From NCBI GenBank assembly GCA_018433975.1, contig JAHDQE010000034.1, forward strand, positions 52,575-116,574: DNA of 64,000 nt, in the 5' to 3' direction. Below are positions 43,274 through 51,372 of the stretch, in pieces; the stretch's first letter is position 1, and every line of letters starts with the position of its first letter. The stretch is from Ornatilinea sp. (lineage in GTDB: Bacteria > Chloroflexota > Anaerolineae > Anaerolineales > Anaerolineaceae). The translations under genes and the position numbers were made by a program. Under the pieces are notes generated by a model that saw nothing but the letters and a program-made list of their open reading frames with translations, was not told the DNA's origin and ran no database searches.

Positions 43274-43302
43274 AGTGTACCATAAACAAGATTCCCATTC
43301 AA
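43274..43302 (-). promoter_or_regulatory. Promoter of the polysaccharide cluster
   Basis: Minus-strand TTGAAT (43297-43302), 17-bp spacer, TACACT (43274-43279); start of transcription near 43267, some 24 bases before the permease ATG. A small hairpin CACCAT/ATGGTG (43424-43438) lies further upstream, after the yggS stop. Confidence 0.6.
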
Positions 43303-43470
43303 TACGCGTAAAATCCGCAGGATTACACAAAACATTGAATGAAACAAAAGAAGAAATGGTAGAAAAAGATCGATTTAATGTACTAGCAAACTGACACTGA
43401 ACAGGATGAAAAGTGTGAAATCTCACCATCTTATGGTGATCAATGCTGTTTTACAACCAGTTTTTATATA

Positions 43471-44208
43471 TTACAACTTTGGAGGCCTCGCACCCAAAAT
43501 GGCCTGTCCTATTCGTACGAAAGTTGCCCCTTCTTCAATGGCAACCTCAAAGTCCGCACTGGTTCCCATAGACAATTCCCGCCATTCAACGCCCTTTACC
43601 TGTGTCTCAAAATACTCTTTTAATGCCCTCAGCTTCTGAAAATATGGCCTCACGACTTTAGGATCACTGAATAAAGGAGGCATCGTCATCAAGCCACAAA
43701 GTTCAAGTTGCTTAAGCTCTCGAATTTGTTCCACTATCGGCAGCAATTCCGGCCATCGGCTTTCGTCACTTGCATCCCAACCGGATTTGCTTTCTTCTCC
43801 ACTGACATTAAACTCTAACAAAACCGGCAGCATCTTTCCACTTTCTGTCAAAACTTTGTTCAGTTTGTTAGCCAGTTTAAGATTATCCAGAGAATGCAAA
43901 AAATCAAACTGCTCTGCAACGATTCTGGCCTTGCGGCTTTGTACATGCCCAATCATATGCCAGAAAACTTCTTTTTGCCCCTCGTCACGGATTTCCTGAA
44001 TTTTGGATTGAGACTCGTCAGGATAATTTTCTCCAAGCAATCGGGCCCCTGCAGAAATCGCAGCTCGAATGATTTCGACGGGGCGAGTTTTTGTGACCAC
44101 AACCAGACAGGTTTCTGCCGGGTCTCGACCACACCGGCCAGCCGCCCGGTCCATCCGCTCCTGAATTTCTTCTAGATTTTTCCGGATTTGAGCAACACTT
44201 TGATCCAT
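43471..44208 (-). CDS. yggS: YggS/PROSC family PLP homeostasis protein
   Basis: 245 residues, single-domain alanine-racemase-like barrel. Landmarks: CLVVVTKTRPVEIIRAAISAGARLLGENYPDE with the PLP-binding Lys in VTKT, FWHMIGHVQSRKAR (family I-G-H/L-Q-x-x-K), LPVLLEFNVSGEESKSG, LCGLMTMPP and LSMGTSADFEVAIEEGATFVRIGQAILG. YggS binds PLP without known catalysis and keeps vitamin B6 and amino-acid pools balanced. It stands 16 bases after pgeF on the same strand, a common pairing. GGGA precedes the ATG. Confidence 0.95.
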   Translation of the reverse strand: MDQSVAQIRKNLEEIQERMDRAAGRCGRDPAETCLVVVTKTRPVEIIRAAISAGARLLGENYPDESQSKIQEIRDEGQKEVFWHMIGHVQSRKARIVAEQFDFLHSLDNLKLANKLNKVLTESGKMLPVLLEFNVSGEESKSGWDASDESRWPELLPIVEQIRELKQLELCGLMTMPPLFSDPKVVRPYFQKLRALKEYFETQVKGVEWRELSMGTSADFEVAIEEGATFVRIGQAILGARPPKL

Positions 44209-44224
44209 TAATTTTCCATCCCTT

Positions 44225-45007
44225 TTAGTTCAATGCAATCAAAGCACCAAACCGACCGGTTTTCCCTTTTTCTTTTCGATGAGAGTACCAATCGTGGGTG
44301 TTTTGACCGGTACAAATTTTTGAAAGCTCGATTTGCTGTACTCCTGCCCCCTCCAGAGTCAAACGGTTTGCTTCCCACAAATCCAAATGGGTATGTCCAT
44401 TATACCTTTTTATCAAATGTTTTGCTTCTTCTCCAAAGCTGTCCTCTACACGTTGGAGAACATCTTCTCCGACTTCATACACTTCTGGGCCAATAGAAGG
44501 ACCAATTCCGGCCAATATATCCTTAGGGTTGGAACCATATTTCTTCGACATCTCCGAAACCGTAACTTCACAAATACGTTGTACAGTCCCCTGCCAACCC
44601 GCATGGATCAGTCCCACCACACGTGCAACTGGATCTACTAAAAACACGGGAACGCAGTCCGCAAAACGCATGAATAATGTGATTTCCGGTTTATTTGTCA
44701 AAATTGCATCGGCTTTAACATGGTCCGCATCTAAAGGCCGTGGATGCTCTGTACAAATCACATTCACGCCATGTACCTGCCAGACGTCAAATATGGACTC
44801 GACTTCTCGTTCCATTAAGTCAAAGATCCTGCGGCGATTTTCGATCACATTTTCTCTGGGATCGCCAACCGTTCCGCCAAGATTCAAAGAATTCCAGGGA
44901 AAAGGACTTACTCCCCCATGCCGGGTAAATATTCCCTGTGTAACCCCCTTGTTTTCCATACTCTCAAAATAAAAATATTTTAGAGATGCTTTTTCGCGAA
45001 ATGGCAT
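44225..45007 (-). CDS. pgeF: YfiH/PgeF laccase-domain protein
   Basis: 260 residues. GIFTRHGGVSPFPWNSLNLGGTVGD, VWQVHGVNV, ADAILTNKPEITLFMRFADCVPVFLVDPVARVVGLIHAGWQGTVQRI and AGIGPSIGPEVYEVGEDV give the conserved His/Cys/His zinc or copper site (VHG, ADC, HAGW). E. coli PgeF edits peptidoglycan precursors by removing mis-inserted L-Ser; related proteins act on purine nucleosides. It lies directly before yggS and near wall-related genes (L,D-transpeptidase), which fits the peptidoglycan role. Confidence 0.93.
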   Translation of the reverse strand: MPFREKASLKYFYFESMENKGVTQGIFTRHGGVSPFPWNSLNLGGTVGDPRENVIENRRRIFDLMEREVESIFDVWQVHGVNVICTEHPRPLDADHVKADAILTNKPEITLFMRFADCVPVFLVDPVARVVGLIHAGWQGTVQRICEVTVSEMSKKYGSNPKDILAGIGPSIGPEVYEVGEDVLQRVEDSFGEEAKHLIKRYNGHTHLDLWEANRLTLEGAGVQQIELSKICTGQNTHDWYSHRKEKGKTGRFGALIALN

Positions 45008-45016
45008 AACTTATTC

Positions 45017-46030
45017 TCAATCTTTCTTCACAGAATTAACTTGCTCAACAACTGCCTTTTTACGCACCAAAACTCTGCGTGTTTCTTGCATGGTTTCTTC
45101 AATCAGAGGATAAAGGTACCACGCCGTTGTAATCCCAAACAGACCACCGGTTAATGTTCGCAAAAAAGGCGTGCTTTCTCGTTCAAGTATGAGCAGCCAA
45201 TCCGGTAGATATCCTTGCAGTAAACTTGGCAATTGAGATCCCCCATCCAGCCCAATCGGAATGATTCCTAAAACGATCCATAGATACCAGGGCAAAGGTT
45301 TGAGTTTGCGCCCGGTCACCGCGAAGAAAATACCAAATAACAACATCCCCCCATAAATTGCAATATCGCGTTCGCAAAACGCAACTTTGTATCCAAGCGT
45401 CTCATTGCCAATGAATTGGCGCGCATCTATGATGGACACGTCCGTACTTCCGGAAATTTCTTCATAGGTTAATAAATCATCCACATGAGCAAGCTCTCGT
45501 GGATACGCCGGTTGCTCTCCAAACAAAAACCAGGAGCGAAAAGCAAGCTGATGGCATAAAGGGCTGTAAATAGAATAGATGACCTTAGCCGGTGCCGGAG
45601 CACCAATCTTCATCAAAACGGGAGCCAGGAAAGGCAGACCTACATAAATAAAAACAATCAGGTTGAACAATAACATATAACGCTTGCTGAACCAGAATGA
45701 AAATTTATCAGGCCCTGAAAATTGTCGACTTTTCTCCACGCGGCGCAAATATTCCTTATCCCCAACACGTTCCAGATCAGTCTTGCGGTCATGAGCTGAC
45801 ATAAGTGCTACTAAAATATCCTGGCGGGTAATATAAGGATCTCTTAAAATATAGGGGCCAATTTCCACCACGGGCAAATGTTCAGCATAAACCTTCTGAA
45901 GCGCCGGATCCTCATCGATATTCACTTTAACCAACTGATGAGAAACTTCTTTTTGAAGATCCATCAATATCGCTTCTACGGTTTTTTCATCCTCATTTGA
46001 GGCGCTATAATATAACGTAACAACAATCAT
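45017..46030 (-). CDS. Thioredoxin-like / DUF2085 membrane fusion protein
   Basis: 337 residues. The N-terminal 80 residues have a glutaredoxin/thioredoxin-like pattern (IVVTLYYSASNEDEKTVEAILMDLQKEV, VKVNIDEDPALQKVYAEHLPVVEIG), but the redox Cys pair is replaced by SASN, so it cannot be a dithiol oxidoreductase. The rest is membrane-bound with helices near 120-143 and 225-300 and the DUF2085 landmarks YSPLCHQLAFRSWFLFG (Cys159) and VAFCERDIAIYGGMLLFG (Cys219). DUF2085 is of unknown function. Its ATG overlaps the tlpA stop (ATGA), so it is translated together with the CcdA-TlpA thiol pathway. It could be a client or an adaptor of that pathway. Confidence 0.85.
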   Translation of the reverse strand: MIVVTLYYSASNEDEKTVEAILMDLQKEVSHQLVKVNIDEDPALQKVYAEHLPVVEIGPYILRDPYITRQDILVALMSAHDRKTDLERVGDKEYLRRVEKSRQFSGPDKFSFWFSKRYMLLFNLIVFIYVGLPFLAPVLMKIGAPAPAKVIYSIYSPLCHQLAFRSWFLFGEQPAYPRELAHVDDLLTYEEISGSTDVSIIDARQFIGNETLGYKVAFCERDIAIYGGMLLFGIFFAVTGRKLKPLPWYLWIVLGIIPIGLDGGSQLPSLLQGYLPDWLLILERESTPFLRTLTGGLFGITTAWYLYPLIEETMQETRRVLVRKKAVVEQVNSVKKD

Positions 46031-46569
46031 TCAATAACTCCAAGCTCCGATAGATAATCATCCAAAACCTGCCGGTTCAATAGCCCAACATGGCGGATCT
46101 GTAAAACCCCTTCAGAGTCGATAAAAAGGGTTGTTGGCAGCCCCTGGATCAGATATTGCTGTCCTACCAGACCATCCGCATCAATCACAACCGGGAAAGA
46201 CAGACCGCTGTCTGTTATAAATGAACCAACTTCCTGGGTGGTCTCCATCGAGTTCACACCCAAAACAACCAGTTCCTCATCGTATTCTTCGCTGATTTCT
46301 GCCAATAAGGGCATTTCCTCCCGGCACGGAGGACACCACGTCGCCCAAAAATTGAGTACGACTGGTCTTCCACGAAAATCAGAAAGGCGTACCAGGTCAC
46401 CCTCCAGGTTAGATAATTCAAAATCTTGTAGAGGGAATTCTTTTTGAGTAATGGGTTGGCTTTCGGATTCGTGCGAATCATTTCGAGGGAAAAAAGTCAC
46501 GACATTAATAACAATCAATAAACCCAATAAGATAAGAATCGCTGCAATCGAAATCGATCTTTTTTTCAC
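46027..46569 (-). CDS. TlpA/ResA-like thiol-disulfide protein
   Basis: 180 residues from a GTG start (GAGG upstream). An N-terminal membrane anchor (about 6-27) is followed by a thioredoxin fold of the AhpC/TSA-Redoxin type with WATWCPPCREEMPLL; the redox cysteines are Cys79 and Cys82, and the cis-Pro lies in IQGLPTTLFID. Such anchored proteins keep extracellular or periplasmic cysteines reduced, for example apocytochrome c, with electrons delivered by CcdA, whose gene is nine bases upstream. No cytochrome c maturation genes are nearby, so the client may be another protein such as the L,D-transpeptidase or DUF2085. Confidence 0.94.
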   Translation of the reverse strand: MKKRSISIAAILILLGLLIVINVVTFFPRNDSHESESQPITQKEFPLQDFELSNLEGDLVRLSDFRGRPVVLNFWATWCPPCREEMPLLAEISEEYDEELVVLGVNSMETTQEVGSFITDSGLSFPVVIDADGLVGQQYLIQGLPTTLFIDSEGVLQIRHVGLLNRQVLDDYLSELGVIE

Positions 46570-46578
46570 TCCAGCCTC

Positions 46579-47298
46579 TTACAATCCAAAATCCACAAAA
46601 AAACCAAATCGAGCTAATTGCTCAAATGTTCCTGCAAATAACATCACGCCGATCAGAATCAATAATACGCCCATCGCAATTTCAACCCAATGCAAAACAC
46701 GCTGGTATTTTCGAAGTAGTTCGGCCACCCAGCCCACACCAAGCGCTGCGATCAAGAACGGAATTGCCAGACCGGCAGAATACGAAGATAAAAGGTATAC
46801 ACCTTTAAAGACTTGTCCGGAATTTAACGCCAGCGTTAGAATAGCCCCAAGAACCGGGCCAACACACGGCGACCACCCTGCTGAAAAGAAAATTCCCAAC
46901 AACGCCGAAGAAAGGTAACTACGTCGTTCATCTAATTTGGTTTGAGGGTGCAAATCATAATCCAATAATGGAATGCGCAGCAGCCCGGTCATGTGCAAAC
47001 CAAACAAGACAACAACCACTCCGCCTATTTTAGTTAACCACCCTCTCAGGTTGAATAACAATCCCCCCAACGCAGAAACGGCTACCCCAAGCGCAATAAA
47101 AACAACACTGAACCCAACCACAAATGCCAGCCCGTGCAAAAAGGTCTGTAGTTTTCCCGAAAAATTGCTGTCCGTCCGAATCCCATTTGCGGTCCTCCCA
47201 CCGAGATAACCCACATAAGCCGGAACCAATGAGAGTACACAGGGGGAAAGAAACGATGCTAATCCGGCCAAAAACGCCAGCCCTATTGAAATTTCCAT
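46579..47298 (-). CDS. ccdA: CcdA-type thiol electron transporter
   Basis: 239 residues, six membrane helices, the compact CcdA form without DsbD extensions. The first helix has GLASFLSPCVLSLVPAYVGYLGG and the fourth has FFSAGWSPCVGPVLGAILTLA; the two SPC/PCVGP cysteines make the membrane-embedded redox pair. CcdA carries reducing equivalents from cytoplasmic thioredoxin to an exported thioredoxin-like protein, here TlpA encoded nine bases downstream. It follows the L,D-transpeptidase gene by 35 bases on the same strand. Confidence 0.95.
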   Translation of the reverse strand: MEISIGLAFLAGLASFLSPCVLSLVPAYVGYLGGRTANGIRTDSNFSGKLQTFLHGLAFVVGFSVVFIALGVAVSALGGLLFNLRGWLTKIGGVVVVLFGLHMTGLLRIPLLDYDLHPQTKLDERRSYLSSALLGIFFSAGWSPCVGPVLGAILTLALNSGQVFKGVYLLSSYSAGLAIPFLIAALGVGWVAELLRKYQRVLHWVEIAMGVLLILIGVMLFAGTFEQLARFGFFVDFGL

Positions 47299-47333
47299 TT
47301 AAAAATCCTTTTTACTGCATCCGGAAACCGTAG

Positions 47334-48416
47334 TTATTCAACCACTTCCACAATCGTCCCAACCGGCGGCCATTGATCGCTGACGTCCAGATCCCCAGGA
47401 ATATAAGAAACATGAGGATATGTCCAACGGAAAATCCATTTCGCGTCTTCGGGGGTAGTGTTAACGCATCCGTGAGATTTGGCCATGCCAAACGCATTAT
47501 GCCAGAAGGTTGAATGGATTGCCACCCCACCAACCGCAAAAAGTGAGGTCCAGCCAATCCCCGGTGTGTCCCAACCCGCTCCGGTTGAGCCGCCGCTCAT
47601 ATGTAGTGAAACCAATTTGCGAAAAATGGGATGTGGCCCCGGTGGTGTTGACCAGGCATCCACCGCTTCACCCGCTGCGTTAAATTTGGAGCCCGTGGAG
47701 ACTTTACAAAAATACACTTCCCGGCCTTCTTCATAACAGGATAAAGTCTGGTGAAATAAATTCACAACAATTTTTTTGTCTTCAACATCAGGTCGGATGG
47801 GTGCAATTTCTTCGTCCGTGATCGGCCTAAAAGCCTCTGCGGCGGCCCAAAATTCATCTCCATAACTACCAAATTGCTCACCAACACGATAGAGGATGCC
47901 GCCCTCCGAATCCTGGCGCACATCTTTGATCCACATGATCTGGCTGTAATACAACCGTGGTCGGGGTATTTCCTGAAGCCAGGGAGAAGAAGCCGGTTTG
48001 TCAAGATAAATATCCACATAAGGAACGGTTACTTCAGCCCAAAAACCAGGGCCTAATGTGCTTTGTGGCATTTCCAACACTGGCTGGTTGGGCAGGTTTT
48101 TAACAGGTTGGACAGCAGGTAAGAACACGTACCCTTCCGGAGTCTCTACCCAGTTCCGGCTGTAAACACCAGCAGTGACTTCACCAACGACTTCCCGCAG
48201 CCAGACAAAGATATAATCCTCATAGACCTGTTTCACAATGGCACTTTCTGCCGAAGGTTTTGCTCGAATATTTGCAATCCCACCCGTGCAGTTCCGACCC
48301 AATCGTTCTGCGTCCGGCCAATCCTCAAGAACCTGCGCCAGATTGAGCCAGGGTCGGGATGCAACCATACCTGCCCCCAACAAGCTTTGCTTTAAAAAGT
48401 TTCTCCGTGTGATCAT
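47334..48416 (-). CDS. Tat-exported L,D-transpeptidase (YkuD)
   Basis: 360 residues from ATG 48416 (AAGG ten bases before; a GTG one codon earlier is the alternative). The N terminus TRRNFLKQSLLGAGMVAS is a Tat signal. Residues about 41-105 form an SH3-like domain (GIANIRAKPSAESAIVKQV). The YkuD domain (about 218-345) has WHNAFGMAKSHGCVN with nucleophile Cys317 and the conserved His-Gly. The enzyme makes 3-3 peptidoglycan cross-links or attaches proteins to the wall. Tat export means it crosses the membrane folded. Its active Cys must be reduced, which CcdA-TlpA encoded just downstream could provide. Confidence 0.93.
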   Translation of the reverse strand: MITRRNFLKQSLLGAGMVASRPWLNLAQVLEDWPDAERLGRNCTGGIANIRAKPSAESAIVKQVYEDYIFVWLREVVGEVTAGVYSRNWVETPEGYVFLPAVQPVKNLPNQPVLEMPQSTLGPGFWAEVTVPYVDIYLDKPASSPWLQEIPRPRLYYSQIMWIKDVRQDSEGGILYRVGEQFGSYGDEFWAAAEAFRPITDEEIAPIRPDVEDKKIVVNLFHQTLSCYEEGREVYFCKVSTGSKFNAAGEAVDAWSTPPGPHPIFRKLVSLHMSGGSTGAGWDTPGIGWTSLFAVGGVAIHSTFWHNAFGMAKSHGCVNTTPEDAKWIFRWTYPHVSYIPGDLDVSDQWPPVGTIVEVVE

Positions 48417-48450
48417 CACAATAAGCCTTATTCAGATAAACATAATCGCA

Positions 48451-50025
48451 TTAATCTGCTTTGTCAATATTTTTTACACCCTCACCTTGTTCAGCAGAAA
48501 AAAGGCCCCGTTCTTCAATCATCTTCCGAACACGATCAATTTCCGGCCCCCACCATGCATCTCCAGCCTGATATGGAACCTCTTTACGGATTCGTTTATA
48601 AACGGCACGGGTGCCTTTTCCCAGATGTCCTCGTGGCACCTGCCGGATGCGCAAGTCAATTGCGCGTGCAGCCGTATAAAGTTCAACTGCCAGAATGTGA
48701 CTTACATTTGCAACAACCTGCCTTGCATGGCGGGCCGCTGTCATTGAATTCGCATTATGGTCTTCCTGCTCCGCGGAAGTCGGCAGAGAATGGACCGAAT
48801 CCGGGGCGGAGAGTGTTTGATTCTCCAAAACCAAAGAGGCCGCAGTATACTGCGGAATCATTAATCCGGAATTAAGGCCGGCCGCTTCTTGTGAATCAAC
48901 CAGCATGGGCGGCAATCCAAAATTCAATTTACCGTCCGTCATCCTGAAAATACGTCGCTCCGAAATGGCGCCCAGTTCCGACATCGAAATACTCAAATAA
49001 TCTGCCGCCAATCCTACCGGTTCTCCATGAAAGTTGCCGCCCGAAAGGACATCTTCAGGTTCAAAGATCAAAGGGTTATCGGTGGCCGCGTTCAGCTCCC
49101 GCTCGACAATCTTCTTGATAAATTGTACCGTTTCCAACACCGGCCCCTGTACTTGAGGCGCACAGCGCAAAGAATAAGCATCCTGCACTCTTCCAGAGGC
49201 ATCCAGAAACGAACTCCCGGCTGTCATTCGACGCACATTTTCGGCAACATGTTTCTGGCCTTCATGTCCTCGAGCCTCGTGGATCCGTGGATCAAAGGCC
49301 GCCAGACAGCCTACCATAGCTTCCAAACTCAATGACAGTGAGGCATCAGCAACCCGGAGAAGATATTCCGCATCGATGATCGCCAGCGCAGTGATTGCCG
49401 CCGAAAAGGTGGCGCCGTTATTCAGGGCGAGTCCTTCTTTTGGGCCCAGGATCACGCGAGGAATACCGGCTGCGTCCATTGCAGCCTTTCCGGTCATCAC
49501 TTTACCTTGATATTCGGCCCATCCGGAAACATCCTCCTGGTTTTCTTCATCCGTGGTAAATACCAACGCGAGATGAGAAAGAGGGCATAAATCTCCGGAA
49601 GAGCCCAGCGAGCCCTGGGATGGGATCACCGGAGTAACCCCCTTATTCAGCATATCCACCAGCGTCTGAACGACCTCAAGTCGGATACCTGAATACCCTT
49701 TTGCTAGTGTATTGGCCCGCACCAGCATCCCTGCCCGAACAATTTCCTTTGGGAGTGGTTCGCCGGTCCCAACTGCGTGGCTTAGAATCAAATTGCGGCT
49801 AAGTTTTGCAGAAGCAGCGCCAGGGATAGGATATTCTGCAAAGATCCCGAATCCCGTGTTAATTCCATAAACCGGTCGGTTGGTTTCAAATATGGCATCT
49901 AACCGCTGTCGGGAAGCGATAATCGCTTGAACACCCTCTTTCGAAATCGAAACAGATTCTCCGTGGCGGGCTACTTTCACAAGATCCGTATAGGTAAGAT
50001 TATGACCATTAATCTCTACCATCAT
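48451..50025 (-). CDS. hutH: Histidine ammonia-lyase with Ser-Ser-Gly triad
   Basis: 524 residues from the first ATG after AGGAGG (an upstream GTG and a following ATG are alternatives). In this numbering Tyr53 (VYGINTGFG), His83 (ILSHAVG) and the MIO site 142-144 fall at the positions known in Pseudomonas HutH, with QDAYSLRCAPQVQG further on. The MIO triad is Ser-Ser-Gly (GSLGSSGDLCPL) instead of Ala-Ser-Gly. The Ser-His pair at 82-83 points to histidine rather than Phe/Tyr as substrate. HutH turns L-histidine into urocanate and ammonia. hutU, hutI and hutG are not in the window. It follows the phytol-kinase-like gene by ten bases. Confidence 0.92.
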   Translation of the reverse strand: MMVEINGHNLTYTDLVKVARHGESVSISKEGVQAIIASRQRLDAIFETNRPVYGINTGFGIFAEYPIPGAASAKLSRNLILSHAVGTGEPLPKEIVRAGMLVRANTLAKGYSGIRLEVVQTLVDMLNKGVTPVIPSQGSLGSSGDLCPLSHLALVFTTDEENQEDVSGWAEYQGKVMTGKAAMDAAGIPRVILGPKEGLALNNGATFSAAITALAIIDAEYLLRVADASLSLSLEAMVGCLAAFDPRIHEARGHEGQKHVAENVRRMTAGSSFLDASGRVQDAYSLRCAPQVQGPVLETVQFIKKIVERELNAATDNPLIFEPEDVLSGGNFHGEPVGLAADYLSISMSELGAISERRIFRMTDGKLNFGLPPMLVDSQEAAGLNSGLMIPQYTAASLVLENQTLSAPDSVHSLPTSAEQEDHNANSMTAARHARQVVANVSHILAVELYTAARAIDLRIRQVPRGHLGKGTRAVYKRIRKEVPYQAGDAWWGPEIDRVRKMIEERGLFSAEQGEGVKNIDKAD

Positions 50026-50035
50026 CACCCTCCTC

Positions 50036-50746
50036 CTACTGAAGCAAAATGTAGCCTAACGCAACAGCCAGCACCGGGACAGTGATATTATCAATATCTT
50101 TGAAATGAAGTGATTCTATCAAGGTGCCGGCCAAAGCAATCAAAGTTACCCCGGGCAGCAGGCTTACAAAAGAAGTGTCGAACATCCCGGATTGGATATA
50201 CGCATACAACACCCCCAGCGCCATCAACCAGCCGCCTAAAAACATGGCGATAGAACCCTGAACCGATTTTTCCCTTGACCAGGGAATTTGCCTCCGGCCC
50301 ATTTTTTTGCCAACGATATCTGCCAGGCCGTCCCCGCCACAAAGCAGCATCAATGCCACAATGCCGATCATACTATCCCGCCAGTACAGCAAAGTAAGAA
50401 CTACAAACACAATGCCATAATAAAGCGGGCCTCTCAAAATCTCTCTCGGATTGCCGCTTCGGGACATTGCTTCTACCGAAGCTTGATCTTTAATAACGCC
50501 CAATCCCACCAGCAAAAATTGAAGCGTAATGCTCAACGGAACCAGAGCCGCCAGATACCTCGCAGAAGGTACTTCGGGAAACAAAAGCCAGCACAGGACA
50601 AAAATCGGTCCGGTTCCCATATGAATGATCTTCCGGCTGACAGGTCCACTAATCCAGCCTTTATGGGCCAGGAAATCATTAAATCTCAACCAAAGCAATG
50701 CCAGAGCAAACGTAATAAAAAGTGCCAGCCATACATTATTCAACAT
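50036..50746 (-). CDS. Phytol/dolichol kinase-like CTP-dependent membrane kinase
   Basis: 236 residues, about seven membrane helices. FLAHKGWISGPVSRKIIHMGTGPIFVLCWLLFPE near the N terminus and GGDGLADIVGKKMGRRQIPWSREKSVQGSIAMFLGGWLMAL in the centre match the VTE5/SEC59/Dgk1 family (RK-x-x-H; DGxADxxGxxxG; K-S-x-x-G). The family phosphorylates isoprenoid alcohols (phytol, farnesol, dolichol), usually with CTP. In a non-phototroph it would salvage a polyprenol, such as for quinones or carrier lipids. The start was taken as ATG 50746; GTG 50752 is possible. It lies between smpB and hutH. Confidence 0.9.
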   Translation of the reverse strand: MLNNVWLALFITFALALLWLRFNDFLAHKGWISGPVSRKIIHMGTGPIFVLCWLLFPEVPSARYLAALVPLSITLQFLLVGLGVIKDQASVEAMSRSGNPREILRGPLYYGIVFVVLTLLYWRDSMIGIVALMLLCGGDGLADIVGKKMGRRQIPWSREKSVQGSIAMFLGGWLMALGVLYAYIQSGMFDTSFVSLLPGVTLIALAGTLIESLHFKDIDNITVPVLAVALGYILLQ

Positions 50747-50770
50747 GGTCACGCCATCCCTTTGAAGCTT

Positions 50771-51226
50771 TTATTTTATGCGCGCTCTTCGGTCCAACTC
50801 GCGCTCTACGTCGCGTCGGGCAATTTCTTGGCGCTTATCATAAGATTTTTTCCCTTTTGCCAGGGCAATTTCGATCTTTGCTAACCCTCTTTTCAGGTAA
50901 ATCTTTACCGGAATTACAGTAACCCCCTTTTGCCTTACTTCGTCAAAAAGCTTATCAATCTCCTTGCGATGAAGAAGCAGCCGCCGGGCACGTTTCGGAT
51001 CGTGGTTAAAATGGCTGGCCGCATCATAGGGCGCAATATGCGCATTCAAAAGCCAGGGTTGCCGGTCCTCTTCAATCCGGACATAAGCCTCTGAAAGGCT
51101 CACCTGTCCCGCCCGAATTGATTTTATTTCGCTGCCTTTAAGAGAGATTCCCGCTTCAAAAGTTTCAAGAATGAAATATTCAAACCTGGCTTTTCTATTT
51201 TTTGCAATAATTTTAATATCTGTCAT
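50771..51226 (-). CDS. smpB: SsrA-binding protein SmpB
   Basis: 151 residues, the usual length. KARFEYFILETFEAGISLKGSEIKSIRAGQVSLSEAYVRI, DPKRARRLLLHRKEIDKL, VTVIPVKIYLKRGLAKIEIALAKGKKSYDKRQEIARRDVERELDRR: all the RNA-contact segments and the basic C-terminal tail are there. SmpB binds tmRNA and brings it to stalled ribosomes. The tmRNA gene itself was not found in the window. The gene is the first of a minus-strand run leading through the phytol kinase and hutH. Confidence 0.97.
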   Translation of the reverse strand: MTDIKIIAKNRKARFEYFILETFEAGISLKGSEIKSIRAGQVSLSEAYVRIEEDRQPWLLNAHIAPYDAASHFNHDPKRARRLLLHRKEIDKLFDEVRQKGVTVIPVKIYLKRGLAKIEIALAKGKKSYDKRQEIARRDVERELDRRARIK

Positions 51227-51372
51227 TTTTTAATTTTAACATAGTATATAAAATATCCGGAGCCAATTCTCCATTACAAATGGTGTCATTTAACTGTCAG
51301 CTCAATCCGAACTGTTGAATTATAATATTTCTATATCAAACAACAACCAGAAGGGTCGGTGTAAACAATCTC

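Noticed and set aside
43244..43429. N-terminal extension of the Wzm-like permease
   Set aside because: It would read through the TTGAAT/TACACT promoter, and the family starts at the Met encoded at 43243.
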